DNA of 26,667 nt from a virus. Both the position numbers and the translations under genes were made by a program. Location: positions 1 through 26,667 of IMG/VR virus record IMGVR_UViG_3300010150_003755. One strand, 5' to 3'. The notes below the pieces were generated by a model. The model did no database searches and had not been told where the DNA came from. It saw nothing but the letters and a program-made list of their open reading frames with translations. This document shows, piece after piece, positions 1 to 6,644 of the stretch. Every line of letters starts with the position of its first letter. Within the stretch, counting starts at the first letter, position 1.

Positions 1-1
1 C

Positions 2-30
2 AGCATACCATACCGTGGCGCTGCTGTCAA
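2..30 (-). promoter_or_regulatory. sigma70-type promoter reading off the left edge
   Basis: On the minus strand a perfect -35 TTGACA (30..25) is followed after 17 nt by TATGCT (7..2), with TG one base before the -10 (extended -10). It lies just past the stop codon of the 77-aa membrane protein gene and points out of the window, so its target gene is not visible. It matches the spacing and sequence of the other promoters in this window. Confidence 0.55.
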
Positions 31-37
31 GCGTTGT

Positions 38-271
38 TTACATATTCTTGATTTTATGTGGCGTAAAGAACATAGCATGTGGAATCCAATACATCAAAAT
101 AATAAACAATATTGTGGAGTATCCTGTTTTTATCGTTACATAAGTATCTAATCGTATATCATTGATTATTGATGCCGCAAGCATAGATGCTAATCCAAGA
201 TAAAACGCCAGAGCAACAACCACTCCTGCTATCATTGTTAAACTATGTAAAAAACTTACAAGGTTCTTCAT
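38..271 (-). CDS. small two-TM membrane protein
   Basis: A 77-aa protein of unknown function. The sequence shows two hydrophobic segments, roughly residues 5-35 and 48-68, and a basic C-terminal tail (HKIKNM), which fits a small inner-membrane protein. The ATG start has a clear ribosome site, AAGGAG, about 8 nt upstream. Its start overlaps the stop of the upstream 51-aa gene by 4 bases (ATGA), suggesting translational coupling. A holin or superinfection-exclusion role is possible by size and topology, but nothing specific supports either. Confidence 0.75.
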   Translation of the reverse strand: MKNLVSFLHSLTMIAGVVVALAFYLGLASMLAASIINDIRLDTYVTIKTGYSTILFIILMYWIPHAMFFTPHKIKNM

Positions 272-423
272 TCTTCTTTCTCCTTACTTCTGCGAATCTC
301 TCTAAGGCGAGCAGAAGTGTATTTATAAACATAAGGATCAACATCTTGCCTGGAAGGCGTTCGTCCTTTTATCTCTTCTAATCTTTGCTTAATATATCTT
401 TCAGTTCTTTGAGATACGTTCAA
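268..423 (-). CDS. 51-aa charged protein with TTG start
   Basis: A short gene read as (M)NVSQRTERYIKQ and ending RRSKEKEE. It begins at TTG (423..421), preceded at 6 nt by GGAGG, a strong ribosome site located inside the end of the upstream gene. It ends with TGA overlapping the ATG of the 77-aa membrane protein gene. The product is rich in Lys, Arg and Glu and probably mostly helical. The tight fit between two neighbours, the strong Shine-Dalgarno and the coupled stop/start argue that it is real. Function unknown. Confidence 0.65.
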   Translation of the reverse strand: MNVSQRTERYIKQRLEEIKGRTPSRQDVDPYVYKYTSARLREIRRSKEKEE

Positions 424-610
424 GATATTCCTCCGCAAACTCTATTGTTTTCTTAAACTTGTTGAAATAAACTTTGTAATACGGACGACTAAACTTTCCT
501 GACCCATTGCGTCGTTCGGTGATTATACCCAAGACAACACCGATACCATAAGTTTTAGTCTTATCGTTTAACTTATCAACTACCAAATCTCCTACTGCTA
601 GTTTTGTCAA
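401..610 (-). CDS. small SH3-like barrel protein
   Basis: A 69-aa protein starting at TTG; the start overlaps the upstream stop in a TTGA arrangement. A GAGG ribosome site lies about 10 nt before it. The N-terminal pattern (VGDLVVDKL, then GIGVVLGI) resembles small beta-barrel, SH3/KOW-like proteins common in marine phages, and resembles the 80-aa protein at 1706-1948 (VGDLVRPV, GLGIVSDI). The two are likely distant paralogues. Function unknown; such barrels often bind nucleic acid or protein peptides, but that is inference. Confidence 0.7.
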   Translation of the reverse strand: MTKLAVGDLVVDKLNDKTKTYGIGVVLGIITERRNGSGKFSRPYYKVYFNKFKKTIEFAEEYLERISKN

Positions 611-1077
611 CGTTTTACTACCTCTATATCAGAGGCTCTACGAGGGCGTCTCTTGCGCTTTGGCGCTTTGCTGTTAGTTCTACCGGCATTATGCCTAGCG
701 CACCGTCCACAGGCAATATGACCCTTTTGAGGACCATCCTGATGACGCAAGAACGCAGGGGAATACCCGCAAGTCTCACAGATTATTCGGGATTGTTCTT
801 TTGCTGTCTCAACTATATCTGCTATTGCTAGTGTTGGATTGCGAACATCAACATATAATGTTCCATCTTCATTTCGCGACACCTCAACGATGGCGGGTGC
901 GCTTTCGTCGTCACTTAGTAAATTTGTAATTCTTTTAGACATCTTGTGTATAAGGTTATACCAACCATTACCACATTGGAAGCCCCACGCCATCTTGGAA
1001 CTTTCCAGTGGTGCTAATCTTTCTCTATATAAATGCGAAAACCTTTCGTAAAGTTCGTTTGTCTTTTGACTATCCAT
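607..1077 (-). CDS. zinc-ribbon protein with basic tail
   Basis: A 156-aa protein. Residues 30-45 carry an aromatic WGFQCGNGWYNLI motif seen in small phage and plasmid proteins of unknown role. Residues 100-103 and 123-126 are two CxxC pairs, consistent with a zinc ribbon. The last 25 residues are strongly basic (KRKRRPRR), suggesting nucleic-acid binding. The ATG start has AGGAGG about 6 nt upstream and a sigma70-type promoter 20-48 nt upstream, so this is probably the first gene of a short unit with the genes to its left. Function unknown; a DNA- or RNA-binding role is inference. Confidence 0.75.
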   Translation of the reverse strand: MDSQKTNELYERFSHLYRERLAPLESSKMAWGFQCGNGWYNLIHKMSKRITNLLSDDESAPAIVEVSRNEDGTLYVDVRNPTLAIADIVETAKEQSRIICETCGYSPAFLRHQDGPQKGHIACGRCARHNAGRTNSKAPKRKRRPRRASDIEVVKR

Positions 1078-1096
1078 AGTAGCCTCCTACCCTTAC

Positions 1097-1125
1097 ACAA
1101 TAGCACGCCAGAGTAGGAAAGTCAA
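1097..1125 (-). promoter_or_regulatory. sigma70-type promoter for the zinc-ribbon gene
   Basis: On the minus strand TTGACT (1125..1120), 17 nt, then TATTGT (1102..1097), preceded by TGC so the -10 is extended. It sits in the 58-base gap between the lipoprotein stop at 1136 and the ATG at 1077, giving a leader of about 13-15 nt that includes the AGGAGG site. Confidence 0.65.
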
Positions 1126-1135
1126 GGGGTGAATG

Positions 1136-1363
1136 CTACTTTTTATATTTAGCGAAACCTCGTTGCCTAGCGACTTCCTCAGACGCAAAACAGACCTCTG
1201 GGACAGTTAAGTAATAATACTTGCTGTCTGCTGTGTGATAGAACCCTGAGTTGGCGTTTCCTTTGATCGGGAAATCAGTAGGGCAGCGACCATTTAACAT
1301 TGGAGGATGCATATGAGAGCACCCTCCTAAAAGTAAAGCGATAATAAGTATAAACTTTTTCAT
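1136..1363 (-). CDS. small lipoprotein with sunset-like domain
   Basis: A 75-aa secreted lipoprotein. The signal peptide MKKFILIIALLLGGC ends in an LGGC lipobox, with Cys15 the predicted lipidated residue. The mature part has Cys27, KGNANSG, a following YH, and PEVCFASEEVA near the end. This C-P...P-KGN...G-YH...PE-CF-SEE-A order resembles the sunset-type domain found at the ends of some bacterial membrane and nuclease proteins. The ATG at 1363 was chosen because it begins the signal peptide and overlaps the upstream TGA by 4 bases; the longer frame upstream merely runs through the preceding gene. It could act at the host envelope; function unknown. Confidence 0.7.
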   Translation of the reverse strand: MKKFILIIALLLGGCSHMHPPMLNGRCPTDFPIKGNANSGFYHTADSKYYYLTVPEVCFASEEVARQRGFAKYKK

Positions 1364-1704
1364 TTCCATAAAACTTGAATACCAATAATGAGTGTGGCTA
1401 AGAATAAACTGAGGCCTGTCTTGATTGTAATGCCCTCGCCCATAAAGTAAAAGGCAAGGAAAGCAAAGACAAAGATCCCCGAAGCAAACCCAATAAATCT
1501 TCCAGGCCACAAGAGCCCATCAAAGTGATTTACTACAAAAGCCGTTGCTTTAATAAACAAATATGATATAGGAATACTAAACGTACAAGACATTAGGAAA
1601 GGATGTTCCTTTGCCCAATCATTAAAGAACTGTGCGTTTGTTTGAAACCAGATCATTATCTGTCCAATAAAGAACAGCAAAAATCCATAAACTAAATCTC
1701 TCAA
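1360..1704 (-). CDS. conserved phage membrane protein, about 4 TM
   Basis: A 114-aa integral membrane protein. Hydrophobic segments lie at about residues 4-20, 38-55, 67-88 and 95-112, separated by short loops; FDGLLWPGRFIGF and MGEGITIKT are recognisable as a conserved pattern in marine phage proteins of unknown role. Translation probably starts at TTG (1704), directly after the TAG of the upstream gene, with a GAGAG stretch just upstream. It overlaps the downstream lipoprotein gene by 4 bases. Being next to a lipoprotein suggests joint action in the envelope, but this is inference. Confidence 0.7.
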   Translation of the reverse strand: MRDLVYGFLLFFIGQIMIWFQTNAQFFNDWAKEHPFLMSCTFSIPISYLFIKATAFVVNHFDGLLWPGRFIGFASGIFVFAFLAFYFMGEGITIKTGLSLFLATLIIGIQVLWK

Positions 1705-1705
1705 T

Positions 1706-1948
1706 CTACTCTCTTTCTACTAATTTAAAATCCTTTACAGGCGCAGTCCATTCTTTTCCAGCCATAAAAACCTTACAGCACAAGTATGACTCGCCGGTCT
1801 GATCGTGAACAACATCGTATATATCAGACACTATTCCTAGACCTGTAAGCCATCCACGGACGGGTCTAACTAAATCACCAACCCTTAATGTAGAGTTGGG
1901 TGAATCGTATTGTTCTAGTGCTTCTTCGTAGTCTGCGTGAAAAACCAT
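1706..1948 (-). CDS. small SH3-like barrel protein
   Basis: An 80-aa protein with VGDLVRPVRGWLTGLGIVSD in its middle, a pattern typical of small beta-barrel (SH3/KOW-like) phage proteins, followed by alternating hydrophobic strands and an acidic end. The ATG start has GAGG about 8 nt upstream and a near-consensus promoter 19-47 nt upstream. It is likely the first gene of a transcript that includes the 4-TM protein and the lipoprotein. It resembles the 69-aa protein at 401-610. Function unknown. Confidence 0.75.
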   Translation of the reverse strand: MVFHADYEEALEQYDSPNSTLRVGDLVRPVRGWLTGLGIVSDIYDVVHDQTGESYLCCKVFMAGKEWTAPVKDFKLVERE

Positions 1949-1966
1949 TTCTTAACCTCTGTATAC

Positions 1967-1995
1967 ACTATAGCATAGCGGGTCGGTTTTGTCAA
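1967..1995 (-). promoter_or_regulatory. strong sigma70-type promoter
   Basis: On the minus strand TTGACA (1995..1990), 17 nt, TATAGT (1972..1967), with TGC before the -10 (extended). It lies entirely between the stop at 2004 and the ATG at 1948, so it is not constrained by coding sequence. Confidence 0.8.
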
Positions 1996-2003
1996 GTAAA
2001 GGA

Positions 2004-2669
2004 CTAACTTCTTTTCTTTCTCCTTGGAGGAATATCTGCCTTTAACATTGATTGCAGTTCATCGTATTCTGCCGTGTCTGGGGAAGCAGAGCGACCAACA
2101 GGAACATTTCTTGCCGGGTTCTTCTCGGCATATTCTTTGGCTTTTCTAAACTCTTCCTTACCGCTGGTAAAGGCGACTTCATCATTATAATCCAAGAATG
2201 CCTCAATGTTATCAGTGTTGGTTCTTACACCAATCTCAAAAGCAGCGTCTTTTGGATCGTCAAATGATGCGATCCAAGATTCAACCCTATCCATCATAAC
2301 TTTTTTCGGTGGGGAGTTGCGGACTACTGTTGGAAACATAAACCCAAACAAGTCAGTAGCCAATGTAGCCTCATCATCACTGCCTCTAATCAAATGCTTC
2401 ATCTCTTCGCGGGATGCGTCGGGATATAAAATATTCATTATCCTCTCGGCTTGAGGCTCAAACTTTCTACGAGATGCCGTTCTGGCTCTAATCCTCTTTC
2501 GGATCACATCATTGGCGCGTCGTCGTTCATCACGCTCGGCCTTTCTGGCGGCTGCTTTTTTTGCTCTTAACTGATCAGGAGATAAAACTACAGTGTCTTC
2601 CGCTTCTGAAAGAATGTTTTGTAACTCTTCTGTGATTATTCTTTTAAGTTTAGACTTCGTGACCTTCAT
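2004..2669 (-). CDS. basic virion-type protein with KLKRII tag and LxE-A site
   Basis: A 221-aa protein without a recognised enzymatic domain. Residues 1-22 (MKVTKSKLKRIITEELQNIL then SE) form an amphipathic helix ending in L20-S21-E22 before A23. The first 15 residues are nearly identical to the start of the next protein upstream (MKITKAKLKRIIKEE). Residues 30-70 are very rich in Arg, Lys and Ala, and the C terminus ends PPRRKKRS. The tag resembles a T4 internal-protein capsid-targeting sequence, so packaging in the head is proposed. Only 2 bases separate it from the preceding stop, and the ribosome site is weak, suggesting coupling to the upstream gene. Confidence 0.7.
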   Translation of the reverse strand: MKVTKSKLKRIITEELQNILSEAEDTVVLSPDQLRAKKAAARKAERDERRRANDVIRKRIRARTASRRKFEPQAERIMNILYPDASREEMKHLIRGSDDEATLATDLFGFMFPTVVRNSPPKKVMMDRVESWIASFDDPKDAAFEIGVRTNTDNIEAFLDYNDEVAFTSGKEEFRKAKEYAEKNPARNVPVGRSASPDTAEYDELQSMLKADIPPRRKKRS

Positions 2670-2671
2670 TT

Positions 2672-3178
2672 TTAGTTAACCGCCAGGATCTTGTTCCGAT
2701 CAAAACCAACCGTGAAGATTCCTGATTCATCGACTGTCATAGGAAAAGGCTTTCTCTCAAGTTTGACTTCAGTTCTTGCCTCTCGCGAGTTATCAGCGAA
2801 GACTACATCCGTAATTGCTCCGGTTCCCTCGTTAGTTTCTACTTCCATACCAATCAAACTTTCGACGGCTGCTCTATACACTGGATTCTCTTCAACTTTG
2901 CTTAAGTGATCGCGCCAATTGTCCATGTCCATGTCCATGGCGTCGAGGTCGTCTCCAGTATCATCAAACGCTAATCCTGCGTCACCAGTTTCATCTGCTA
3001 TGTATAATAGAGTCGAAAGATCGACAACTGCTTGAATAAATTGTTCTGCCCTAGAGCCAGCAATTTGACCTAGGCTTCCTCTAATCTTTTTTTCCAAACG
3101 ATCCGTCTGGATTTCTTGACCAACCTTGTTGATCTCTTCCTTAATTATTCGCTTTAACTTCGCTTTGGTGATTTTCAT
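2672..3178 (-). CDS. acidic protein with KLKRII tag
   Basis: A 168-aa protein. The start at 3178 was chosen over the longer frame because it begins the conserved tag MKITKAKLKRIIKEE shared with the neighbouring 221-aa protein, and because GAGGA lies about 8 nt upstream. The central part (about residues 65-95) is acidic and contains a short MDMDMD repeat. The C-terminal third (EVETNEGTGAITDVVF, then strands) looks like a small beta-barrel. It overlaps the preceding gene by 38 bases. Two adjacent genes sharing only the N-terminal 15 residues suggests the tag is a sorting signal. Function unknown. Confidence 0.7.
   Translation of the reverse strand: MKITKAKLKRIIKEEINKVGQEIQTDRLEKKIRGSLGQIAGSRAEQFIQAVVDLSTLLYIADETGDAGLAFDDTGDDLDAMDMDMDNWRDHLSKVEENPVYRAAVESLIGMEVETNEGTGAITDVVFADNSREARTEVKLERKPFPMTVDESGIFTVGFDRNKILAVN
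2921..2938. repeat. three tandem copies of a 6-bp unit
   Basis: The unit GTCCAT occurs three times in a row (plus strand) and encodes Met-Asp repeats in the acidic part of the 168-aa protein. It is a small in-frame microrepeat that could change copy number without breaking the frame. Confidence 0.8.
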
Positions 3179-3545
3179 TGGGTTTTTCCTCATCTGTAAA
3201 TAGTCCATACTTCTCTTGTTCACCGTCATCATATGTAATGATAGTTCGATTTCCAGGGTGTGGTTTAATATGAACTGTGATAAAATCATTCATTGAATCA
3301 AAAATAGCAATAGAACCTTTTGGTCTTGGGTATAGCCAGTGTGCTATACACTGTCCGGTTGCGAGCACAACTCCCTCAATCACAACTCCTTCGCCCGACA
3401 CACCTGTTTCATCTGCTTGTCGCGCAACTGTGAATGTCTGGATGCCGCGCGGACATAGACGAGAAGGCTTCTTTGGTATCAGTTCTTCCGCAGGAGATTG
3501 CTCCTCTACTTGAGGTTCGTCTTCGCTATTGGTTGGCTCGCTCAT
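3141..3545 (-). CDS. hypothetical protein
   Basis: A 134-aa protein. Residues 1-25 are acidic and disordered-looking (MSEPTNSEDEPQVEEQSPAE), and the last 25 residues are also polar. Between them is a globular part with alternating strands (IQTFTVARQ, GVVIEGVVL, HIKPHPGNRTIITYDDG). No family is recognised. The ATG has no strong ribosome site, but the gap to the preceding stop is only 23 bases. Its 3' end overlaps the next gene by 38 bases and carries an ACTATTTA motif. Context suggests a virion or assembly role; this is inference. Confidence 0.65.
   Translation of the reverse strand: MSEPTNSEDEPQVEEQSPAEELIPKKPSRLCPRGIQTFTVARQADETGVSGEGVVIEGVVLATGQCIAHWLYPRPKGSIAIFDSMNDFITVHIKPHPGNRTIITYDDGEQEKYGLFTDEEKPNENHQSEVKANN
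3197..3204 (-). promoter_or_regulatory. ACTATTTA motif, candidate late promoter
   Basis: Coding-strand octamer ACTATTTA (3204..3197), 18 nt before the ATG at 3178. It lies within the 3' end of the upstream gene. One of four exact copies in the window, all shortly before virion-like genes. Confidence 0.35.
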
Positions 3546-3568
3546 TGTATTACCGTTCTATATTTCTA

Positions 3569-5509
3569 TCACTGCTCGACGCTTAAAGAAAGATCGTATG
3601 CTTTAATATAGGCATCATGAAGTTTGCCTATCGCATTTGATCTTCGCAGCATCTTAAAGGCAAGGTTCTCTGGTGAGAATATTCCGGCTTTTTCTAATCC
3701 GTCAGAACGCATTCTTTTGATCTTGTCTTTCAGGTTTGCAGCGGCCTCTAAGGCAGCGTTATGGTTCCCATCATACAGGATGGCGGCTACTTTGTCAACC
3801 TCTCTTTCAATATTGGCTGCTTTTTTCTTTGCTGTTTTCTTATCAATGAAAGGCTTAACTCTGTTTGGTTTCACGAGCCACTTATCATTCATCAAAGAAT
3901 AGACTCCTGTTGAAACGTGTGGTTCGTTTTCGTCTTGAACATAAAGTTCAACTTCGTGTCCTTTAACTTTAATATCGTGGGCTTTGTTCCAGTTAGAACG
4001 CACAGCATCAAGAAAGCGCTTAACCAGTTCCTCGTTTTCATTAACATCTTTAAAGTCAATAAGAATATGAATATCAATATCAGAGAATTTTGACCAGTTA
4101 TAGTTCGCCAAAGATCCTGTAACAATAATATCCTTCACCTCGGCATCTAAATCTAAACGTTCAATGAAATCATCAACTATATCCATCAATGCTCCCTTAA
4201 CTCCTGGGCGGATTTTCTCATCGCCATCCCATACTTTTTGTTGGAGTTCTGGTTGCATCTCAAATGTTGCTAACTCATCTTTGTCGCCTACGGAAACTAC
4301 AATGTCCTCACGCAATCTGTTGAATCGTTTAAGATCCTTTTCTTTGTATCGGGACTTTTGTTTTACCGGAGGGGCTGTGGATATTTGAACAAGTTTATTC
4401 TGGCTTTCAAGTTCTTCTGTTGTGTTCTTGTTCTTCTTTCGATATACCTGTGCTAGATATTCATTCTCTTCTGGCTTCTCTGCTCTATCGGCGGGCATTA
4501 CAGTATCGTATTGATCAATATCAAATACTAACATCTCGCCTTGAACATCATCGCGCTGTGTATCGTAGAACTTCCAAACTGCGGCAGCAGCGTCAGATAT
4601 TGTTTTTGTATCTGGTTTGAGCCCAGCCTTACCTACTGTCTCCAAGGCTACATCATACAATAACGGACCATAGCCGTCAGCGGCTCTAATAGACTCTACG
4701 ATGTAGTTTCCCTCGTAAGGGAAGTCTCTACCCAACTGAATGGATAGAACGCCGTAGATTGCAATGCCGCGTTCCATACGGTCCATATCCCCTGCTTTGA
4801 GGGGAGAACGAAGGTCATCACGGGTCGCATAGTAAAATCTGTATGATTTTGGTGAGTTCTGCCTATCCACAACAACAACAATACCTTCTGGTAGATCGGC
4901 TGCTGTCTTCATTGCTTCATCTAAAAGCGTTTCCTCTAATCCACCCGGTGCTCCCGGTGGGGCTGACTTAAAGTCTGGTGAATCTTCTACGTTTTTATAC
5001 CCGCCTGTCTTTTGTGGTCCTTTGGAAGTAAGATCCTTAAAGTCTTTCTTAAGATCGGACATATGCTTTGAAGACTGCCAGTATTCACCTTCAGTAACAT
5101 TTTGAACTCTCTTGGTATATGACCCTGGTCCGTAGAATGCTTTCTTTCTTTGTTTTGGCTTGCGTTCTTTGTAGCGAAGAACAGAGACACCTTTTAATCT
5201 TGCGATTTGTTTGATGGCTCTCTTCATCATTATATCTTTTGATCTGTCGCGCGGCTTGCGAATGTGAACTTTGAGAGTAGAAAGGTAAGAGTTGCCCAAG
5301 TCTTTCTGGACACCTCCCTTTTCTTTCTCAACCAAAGTAACAGTCAGCACTTCTGGAAGTGCGCGAATATCATTCTTTGTTTCATCGCGGGATCCACCAC
5401 GATTCTTGTCCATTGAAATAAGGACAGTAAAGTAGAATGTATCCTGATAGTAGGATGGGTCTTTTGCTTCTTCGAGGAAGTCTTTAAATACTTGTAGTTC
5501 GCGTTTCAT
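3569..5509 (-). CDS. multidomain protein: LxE-A tag, GNAT-like region, nucleotidyltransferase
   Basis: A 646-aa fusion. Residues 1-14 (MKRELQVFKDFLEE) precede A15 and match the form of the T4 internal-protein targeting sequence (MKTYQEFIAE then A). Residues 24-75 look like a small alpha/beta unit. A second L-D-E-A site is at 196-199. Residues about 200-325 include GYGPLLYDVALE, a pattern seen in phage proteins and perhaps a GNAT-like fold (tentative). Residues 455-525 are a polymerase-beta-type nucleotidyltransferase: GS at 465-466, D477 and D479 in SDIDIHI, with E519 or E521 as likely third carboxylate. The C terminus is helical. The substrate is unknown. There is no Shine-Dalgarno, and ACTATTTA ends 5 nt before the ATG. 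It probably acts as a virion-packaged enzyme; this is inference. Confidence 0.8.
   Translation of the reverse strand: MKRELQVFKDFLEEAKDPSYYQDTFYFTVLISMDKNRGGSRDETKNDIRALPEVLTVTLVEKEKGGVQKDLGNSYLSTLKVHIRKPRDRSKDIMMKRAIKQIARLKGVSVLRYKERKPKQRKKAFYGPGSYTKRVQNVTEGEYWQSSKHMSDLKKDFKDLTSKGPQKTGGYKNVEDSPDFKSAPPGAPGGLEETLLDEAMKTAADLPEGIVVVVDRQNSPKSYRFYYATRDDLRSPLKAGDMDRMERGIAIYGVLSIQLGRDFPYEGNYIVESIRAADGYGPLLYDVALETVGKAGLKPDTKTISDAAAAVWKFYDTQRDDVQGEMLVFDIDQYDTVMPADRAEKPEENEYLAQVYRKKNKNTTEELESQNKLVQISTAPPVKQKSRYKEKDLKRFNRLREDIVVSVGDKDELATFEMQPELQQKVWDGDEKIRPGVKGALMDIVDDFIERLDLDAEVKDIIVTGSLANYNWSKFSDIDIHILIDFKDVNENEELVKRFLDAVRSNWNKAHDIKVKGHEVELYVQDENEPHVSTGVYSLMNDKWLVKPNRVKPFIDKKTAKKKAANIEREVDKVAAILYDGNHNAALEAAANLKDKIKRMRSDGLEKAGIFSPENLAFKMLRRSNAIGKLHDAYIKAYDLSLSVEQ
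3770..3798 (-). promoter_or_regulatory. possible internal sigma70-type promoter
   Basis: TTGACA (3798..3793), 17 nt, TATGAT (3775..3770) on the coding strand, inside the 3' part of the 646-aa gene. The sequence match is good, but the next start is more than 200 nt away at 3545 and the bases also encode protein, so it may be chance. Confidence 0.3.
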
Positions 5510-6247
5510 CTATATAAATAGTATCCCATACTCAATAAGGGAGCGTGTTTCTTCGGGGCATAAAACTTGATACCACTCTGATCCTTTTAATGGATCCAAT
5601 CTTTGAGCGAGAGGCCAATCATTTCCCCCTGGTTTATTCTTATCTCCAACGAATATCATTTCAACATCATCGCCGTGAAGTTCTCTTAACGTCTCGATCA
5701 CTTGTCCTTTATTCTTGCCCCACGGATATATATCAACCGAGATAGAGCCTCCAATAGAAACTTCCAACTCTGGATATGTCTCATTTATATATGCTACTAT
5801 GTCTTCGCGTTCAAGGTTTATTTTATCCCATCGCGCATAAGCCTCTCTCATATTATGAGAGGCGTTCCTACCAACAGTTGAAAAGTTAATCATCCCTGGT
5901 CTTCTTTCGATATGATTTCCTTTTTTGGTTCTCCATTGAGAGTTATCCAAATATAGTTCTAGATCTTCTAAGAACTCTTCGCTTGGATCAAAAACATTAC
6001 TATAAACAATCTTATCATCTTGCCTAAAAACATTTCCCGAGCAAGTAAAAACACCTAAACAAGCATCCATTAGATCCTCACTTAACTGTTCTTTGGTTTT
6101 TTCTACATCAGATCCTGTGATCAAATAAACTTTCTTGTTCTTGGACAAAACCCAATCAATAAAAGTATCTTCTATCTCTGGTTCTATTAGTTGTCGCGGC
6201 TCTGTTAAAGTTCCGTCTACGTCGAATAAATAAACTTTATCAGGCAT
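5510..6247 (-). CDS. phosphomannomutase-like HAD-superfamily protein
   Basis: A 245-aa HAD-superfamily protein closest in pattern to eukaryotic-type phosphomannomutase (HAD-IIB). Motif I is FDVDGTLT with nucleophile D9 and D11. Motif II is T44 in ITGSD. The cap carries ERRPGMINFSTVGR (residues 114-127), like the sugar-phosphate-binding stretch of PMM. Then SISVDIYPWGKNKG has the motif III lysine near 178-180, and FVGDKNKPGGND (199-210) is motif IV. Length matches PMM2 (246 aa). It would interconvert mannose-6-phosphate and mannose-1-phosphate, or be a related sugar phosphatase. It overlaps the upstream coiled-coil gene by 8 bases. A cupin of the mannose-6-phosphate isomerase type at 10465-10863 supports sugar metabolism. 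Confidence 0.8.
   Translation of the reverse strand: MPDKVYLFDVDGTLTEPRQLIEPEIEDTFIDWVLSKNKKVYLITGSDVEKTKEQLSEDLMDACLGVFTCSGNVFRQDDKIVYSNVFDPSEEFLEDLELYLDNSQWRTKKGNHIERRPGMINFSTVGRNASHNMREAYARWDKINLEREDIVAYINETYPELEVSIGGSISVDIYPWGKNKGQVIETLRELHGDDVEMIFVGDKNKPGGNDWPLAQRLDPLKGSEWYQVLCPEETRSLIEYGILFI
5515..5522 (-). promoter_or_regulatory. ACTATTTA motif, candidate late promoter
   Basis: Coding-strand ACTATTTA (5522..5515) ends 5 nt before the ATG of the 646-aa gene. It is embedded in the last codons of the HAD gene. The downstream gene has no Shine-Dalgarno, so a transcript starting here would be nearly leaderless. Confidence 0.4.
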
Positions 6248-6485
6248 CGCCTTGAACTTTCATATGTCGCAGCATTATCTCTGCTACTTCGGTGCCGTAG
6301 TCTTCTTGCGAGTTTAAGATTGTTTCTTCCATATCACGCGCTTCATCGATCATCATCCACAAAGCATCGTTCTCATCTCTTACTCTTTCAAGTTTTTCCA
6401 GCCTATCTTCTACTTCGTCCAAACGCTCAAGGACGGCATCGAACGAGTTTATCGCTCGCATTACTCTCTTTATTAAAGATAACAT
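6240..6485 (-). CDS. small coiled-coil protein
   Basis: An 81-aa protein. Residues 12-45 have a strong heptad pattern (VLERLDEVEDRLEKLERV), predicting a coiled coil; the rest is acidic and helical. The ATG at 6485 was chosen over the TTG one codon earlier because AGGAG lies 7 nt before it. It overlaps the HAD gene by 8 bases and the upstream gene by 59 bases. No family is recognised. It may be a structural or chaperone-like accessory protein; no function can be assigned. Confidence 0.65.
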   Translation of the reverse strand: MLSLIKRVMRAINSFDAVLERLDEVEDRLEKLERVRDENDALWMMIDEARDMEETILNSQEDYGTEVAEIMLRHMKVQGDA

Positions 6486-6630
6486 CAATCAACTCCTGTC
6501 TTGTAACTATACCAGACTTTCGATTATAAATCAACTCCAATAGTCTCTTTTGTGTATTAACACTCAAAGGAAATGGAGAAGCACCAAACTCACCGGGCGC
6601 TATTTCGACTGTTTCTATATCATTTTCCAT
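6427..6630 (-). CDS. 67-aa hypothetical protein
   Basis: A 67-aa protein with an acidic, Gly/Pro-containing start (MENDIETVEIAPGEFGASPF) followed by a likely helical region ending in a basic stretch. No family is recognised. The ATG at 6630 has no clear Shine-Dalgarno, and the last 59 bases overlap the coiled-coil gene in another frame. The preceding gene stops only 14 bases away, which leaves room for this gene and supports it as a coupled small ORF. Confidence is moderate because the long overlap is unusual here. Confidence 0.5.
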   Translation of the reverse strand: MENDIETVEIAPGEFGASPFPLSVNTQKRLLELIYNRKSGIVTRQELIDVIFNKESNASDKLVRCRP

Positions 6631-6644
6631 TGTTGTAAGTAGTT

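Noticed and set aside
3179-3289. Longer start for the 168-aa protein at 3289
   Set aside because: It would overlap the preceding gene by about 150 bases, and the conserved tag and GAGGA site mark 3178 as the start.
5511-5520. TATATAAATA as a T4 late promoter (TATAAATA)
   Set aside because: It is on the plus strand, where no gene is supported; on the coding strand the same bases give ACTATTTATATA.
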